The translations under genes were made by a program, and so were the position numbers. The notes beneath the pieces are model-generated. The model made no database searches. It worked only from the letters and a program-made list of their open reading frames with translations, and had not been told where the DNA came from. Shown in pieces: positions 63,331-64,000 of a stretch of DNA of 64,000 nt. Source of the DNA: Bacteroidales bacterium (GTDB taxonomy: Bacteria > Bacteroidota > Bacteroidia > Bacteroidales > UBA932); NCBI GenBank assembly GCA_015060245.1, contig SUYU01000008.1, forward strand, positions 62,001-126,000, read 5' to 3'. Each line of letters starts with the position of its first letter. Position 1 is the first letter of the stretch.

Positions 63331-64000
63331 ATTCGTGAGTCTGTCAAGCGGAAGCAACGGCAACTGCTATTACATAGGAAATGAATATACCGGCCTGCTC
63401 ATTGATGCCGGTATAGGTCCAAGAACCATCAAGAAGAGGTTGTTGGAGCGAGGGATTCCTATGGATACAGTTAAGTTTGTCCTTGTTACCCATGACCATA
63501 TAGACCACATAAAGAGTCTTGGTATTCTGGCCGACAGGGTCAATATTCCGGTTTATGCCTCTGCAAAACTCCATACAGCGTTGAGCAACCATTTCTGCAC
63601 ACGTGGAAAACTGAGCGGTTGTGCAAAAAAGACCCTCCTTGACCAATTTAATGTTTATGACGAAAATATCAGGTTCATTCCATTTGTTGTTCCGCATGAT
63701 GCCACACAGACTGTAGGCTACTACATAGAATTCTACGGCGTAAAATTCACTTTCATTACAGATGCAGGCAATATTACAGATGACATAGTAAAATATTCAT
63801 CTATGTGCCATGCATTGATCATTGAGAGCAACTATGACCTTGACATGCTCCTTGGTGGCGGGTACACTCCTGAACTCAAGTTGAGAATTACAAAGGGGAA
63901 CGGTCACTTGAGCAACGAACAGACATGCTCAATAATTAAAAGAGCATGGCATAACAACATGAGCCATATATTTCTGTGCCATTTGAGCGAGAATAACAAC
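63323..64000 (+). CDS. YycJ-like metallo-beta-lactamase-fold protein (3' end outside window)
   Basis: The ATG at 63323 overlaps the HAD stop by eight bases. The 226 visible codons encode MVRFVSLSSGSNGNCYYIGN, the family start, and the metal motif VTHDHIDHIKSLG (HxHxDH) followed by ITDAGNI and GNGHLSNEQT. It resembles the YycJ/WalJ phosphodiesterase or nuclease family. The frame stays open to the right edge, so the C-terminus is missing. It shares the operon with the purine-salvage genes. Confidence 0.88.
   Translation, partial: MVRFVSLSSGSNGNCYYIGNEYTGLLIDAGIGPRTIKKRLLERGIPMDTVKFVLVTHDHIDHIKSLGILADRVNIPVYASAKLHTALSNHFCTRGKLSGCAKKTLLDQFNVYDENIRFIPFVVPHDATQTVGYYIEFYGVKFTFITDAGNITDDIVKYSSMCHALIIESNYDLDMLLGGGYTPELKLRITKGNGHLSNEQTCSIIKRAWHNNMSHIFLCHLSENNN

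Overview
The window looks like a chromosomal segment of an anaerobic Bacteroidales bacterium (Bacteroidota), perhaps a gut genus. Signs of this are the recurring promoter box TAnnTTTG upstream of many genes, the near absence of Shine-Dalgarno sequences, families typical of the order (DUF4876, DUF6850, DUF4492 before cydA, DUF4080 radical SAM, VorB-type 2-oxoacid:ferredoxin oxidoreductase), Sec-exported outer-membrane beta-barrels and SPII lipoproteins. I see no rRNA, tRNA, CRISPR array, integrase or transposase, so this reads as stable chromosome with a few fast-evolving surface loci.

Left part (1-11.6 kb): the end of a surface locus (partial DUF4876 protein, DUF6850 beta-barrel), a terminator, then four tandem paralogous exported proteases of 730-785 residues. 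Each has a gingipain/caspase-like His-Gly and Cys-x-Asn-Gly catalytic signature followed by HEAT-like repeats. This array is the most unusual protein content of the window.

11.6-20.3 kb: housekeeping and metabolic genes (ybaK, a receiver/PEP-pyruvate-binding protein, a MATE exporter overlapping a cytidylate-kinase-like gene, an alanine/glycine:cation symporter, a LOG-family protein, a HAD phosphatase). 20.3-24.9 kb: a 700-base intergenic region with a (CA)24 microsatellite, then an OmpA-like protein and a long coiled-coil, LRR-ended lipoprotein, which together look like a surface fibre module that may be phase-variable.

25.1-32.0 kb: a complete histidine operon on the minus strand (hisG, hisD, a hisC-hisB fusion, hisH, hisA, hisF, hisIE), preceded by a 17-residue leader peptide with six histidines and an attenuator. 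Upstream of it lies a WYL regulator / chloramphenicol-acetyltransferase-like / WYL regulator operon (32.0-34.8 kb).

34.9-51.1 kb: exported thioredoxin, Trk/Ktr potassium uptake with a short KtrA-like subunit, a rhodanese lipoprotein, an RSH protein with an eroded synthetase domain, then lysA-tetR-ffh-folD and DUF4492-cydA-cydB-DAACS symporter-omega-amidase-5'-nucleotidase.

51.3-64.0 kb: rny, a probable 6S-like RNA and zapA with a coiled-coil partner; an energy operon (ADP-forming acyl-CoA synthetase, a 55-residue membrane protein and a four-subunit 2-oxoacid:ferredoxin oxidoreductase) that could make ATP from branched-chain 2-oxoacids; a DUF4080 radical SAM protein; and a purine-salvage cluster (MTA/SAH deaminase-like amidohydrolase, purine nucleoside phosphorylase, HAD hydrolase, and a YycJ-like metallo-beta-lactamase-fold protein cut by the right edge).
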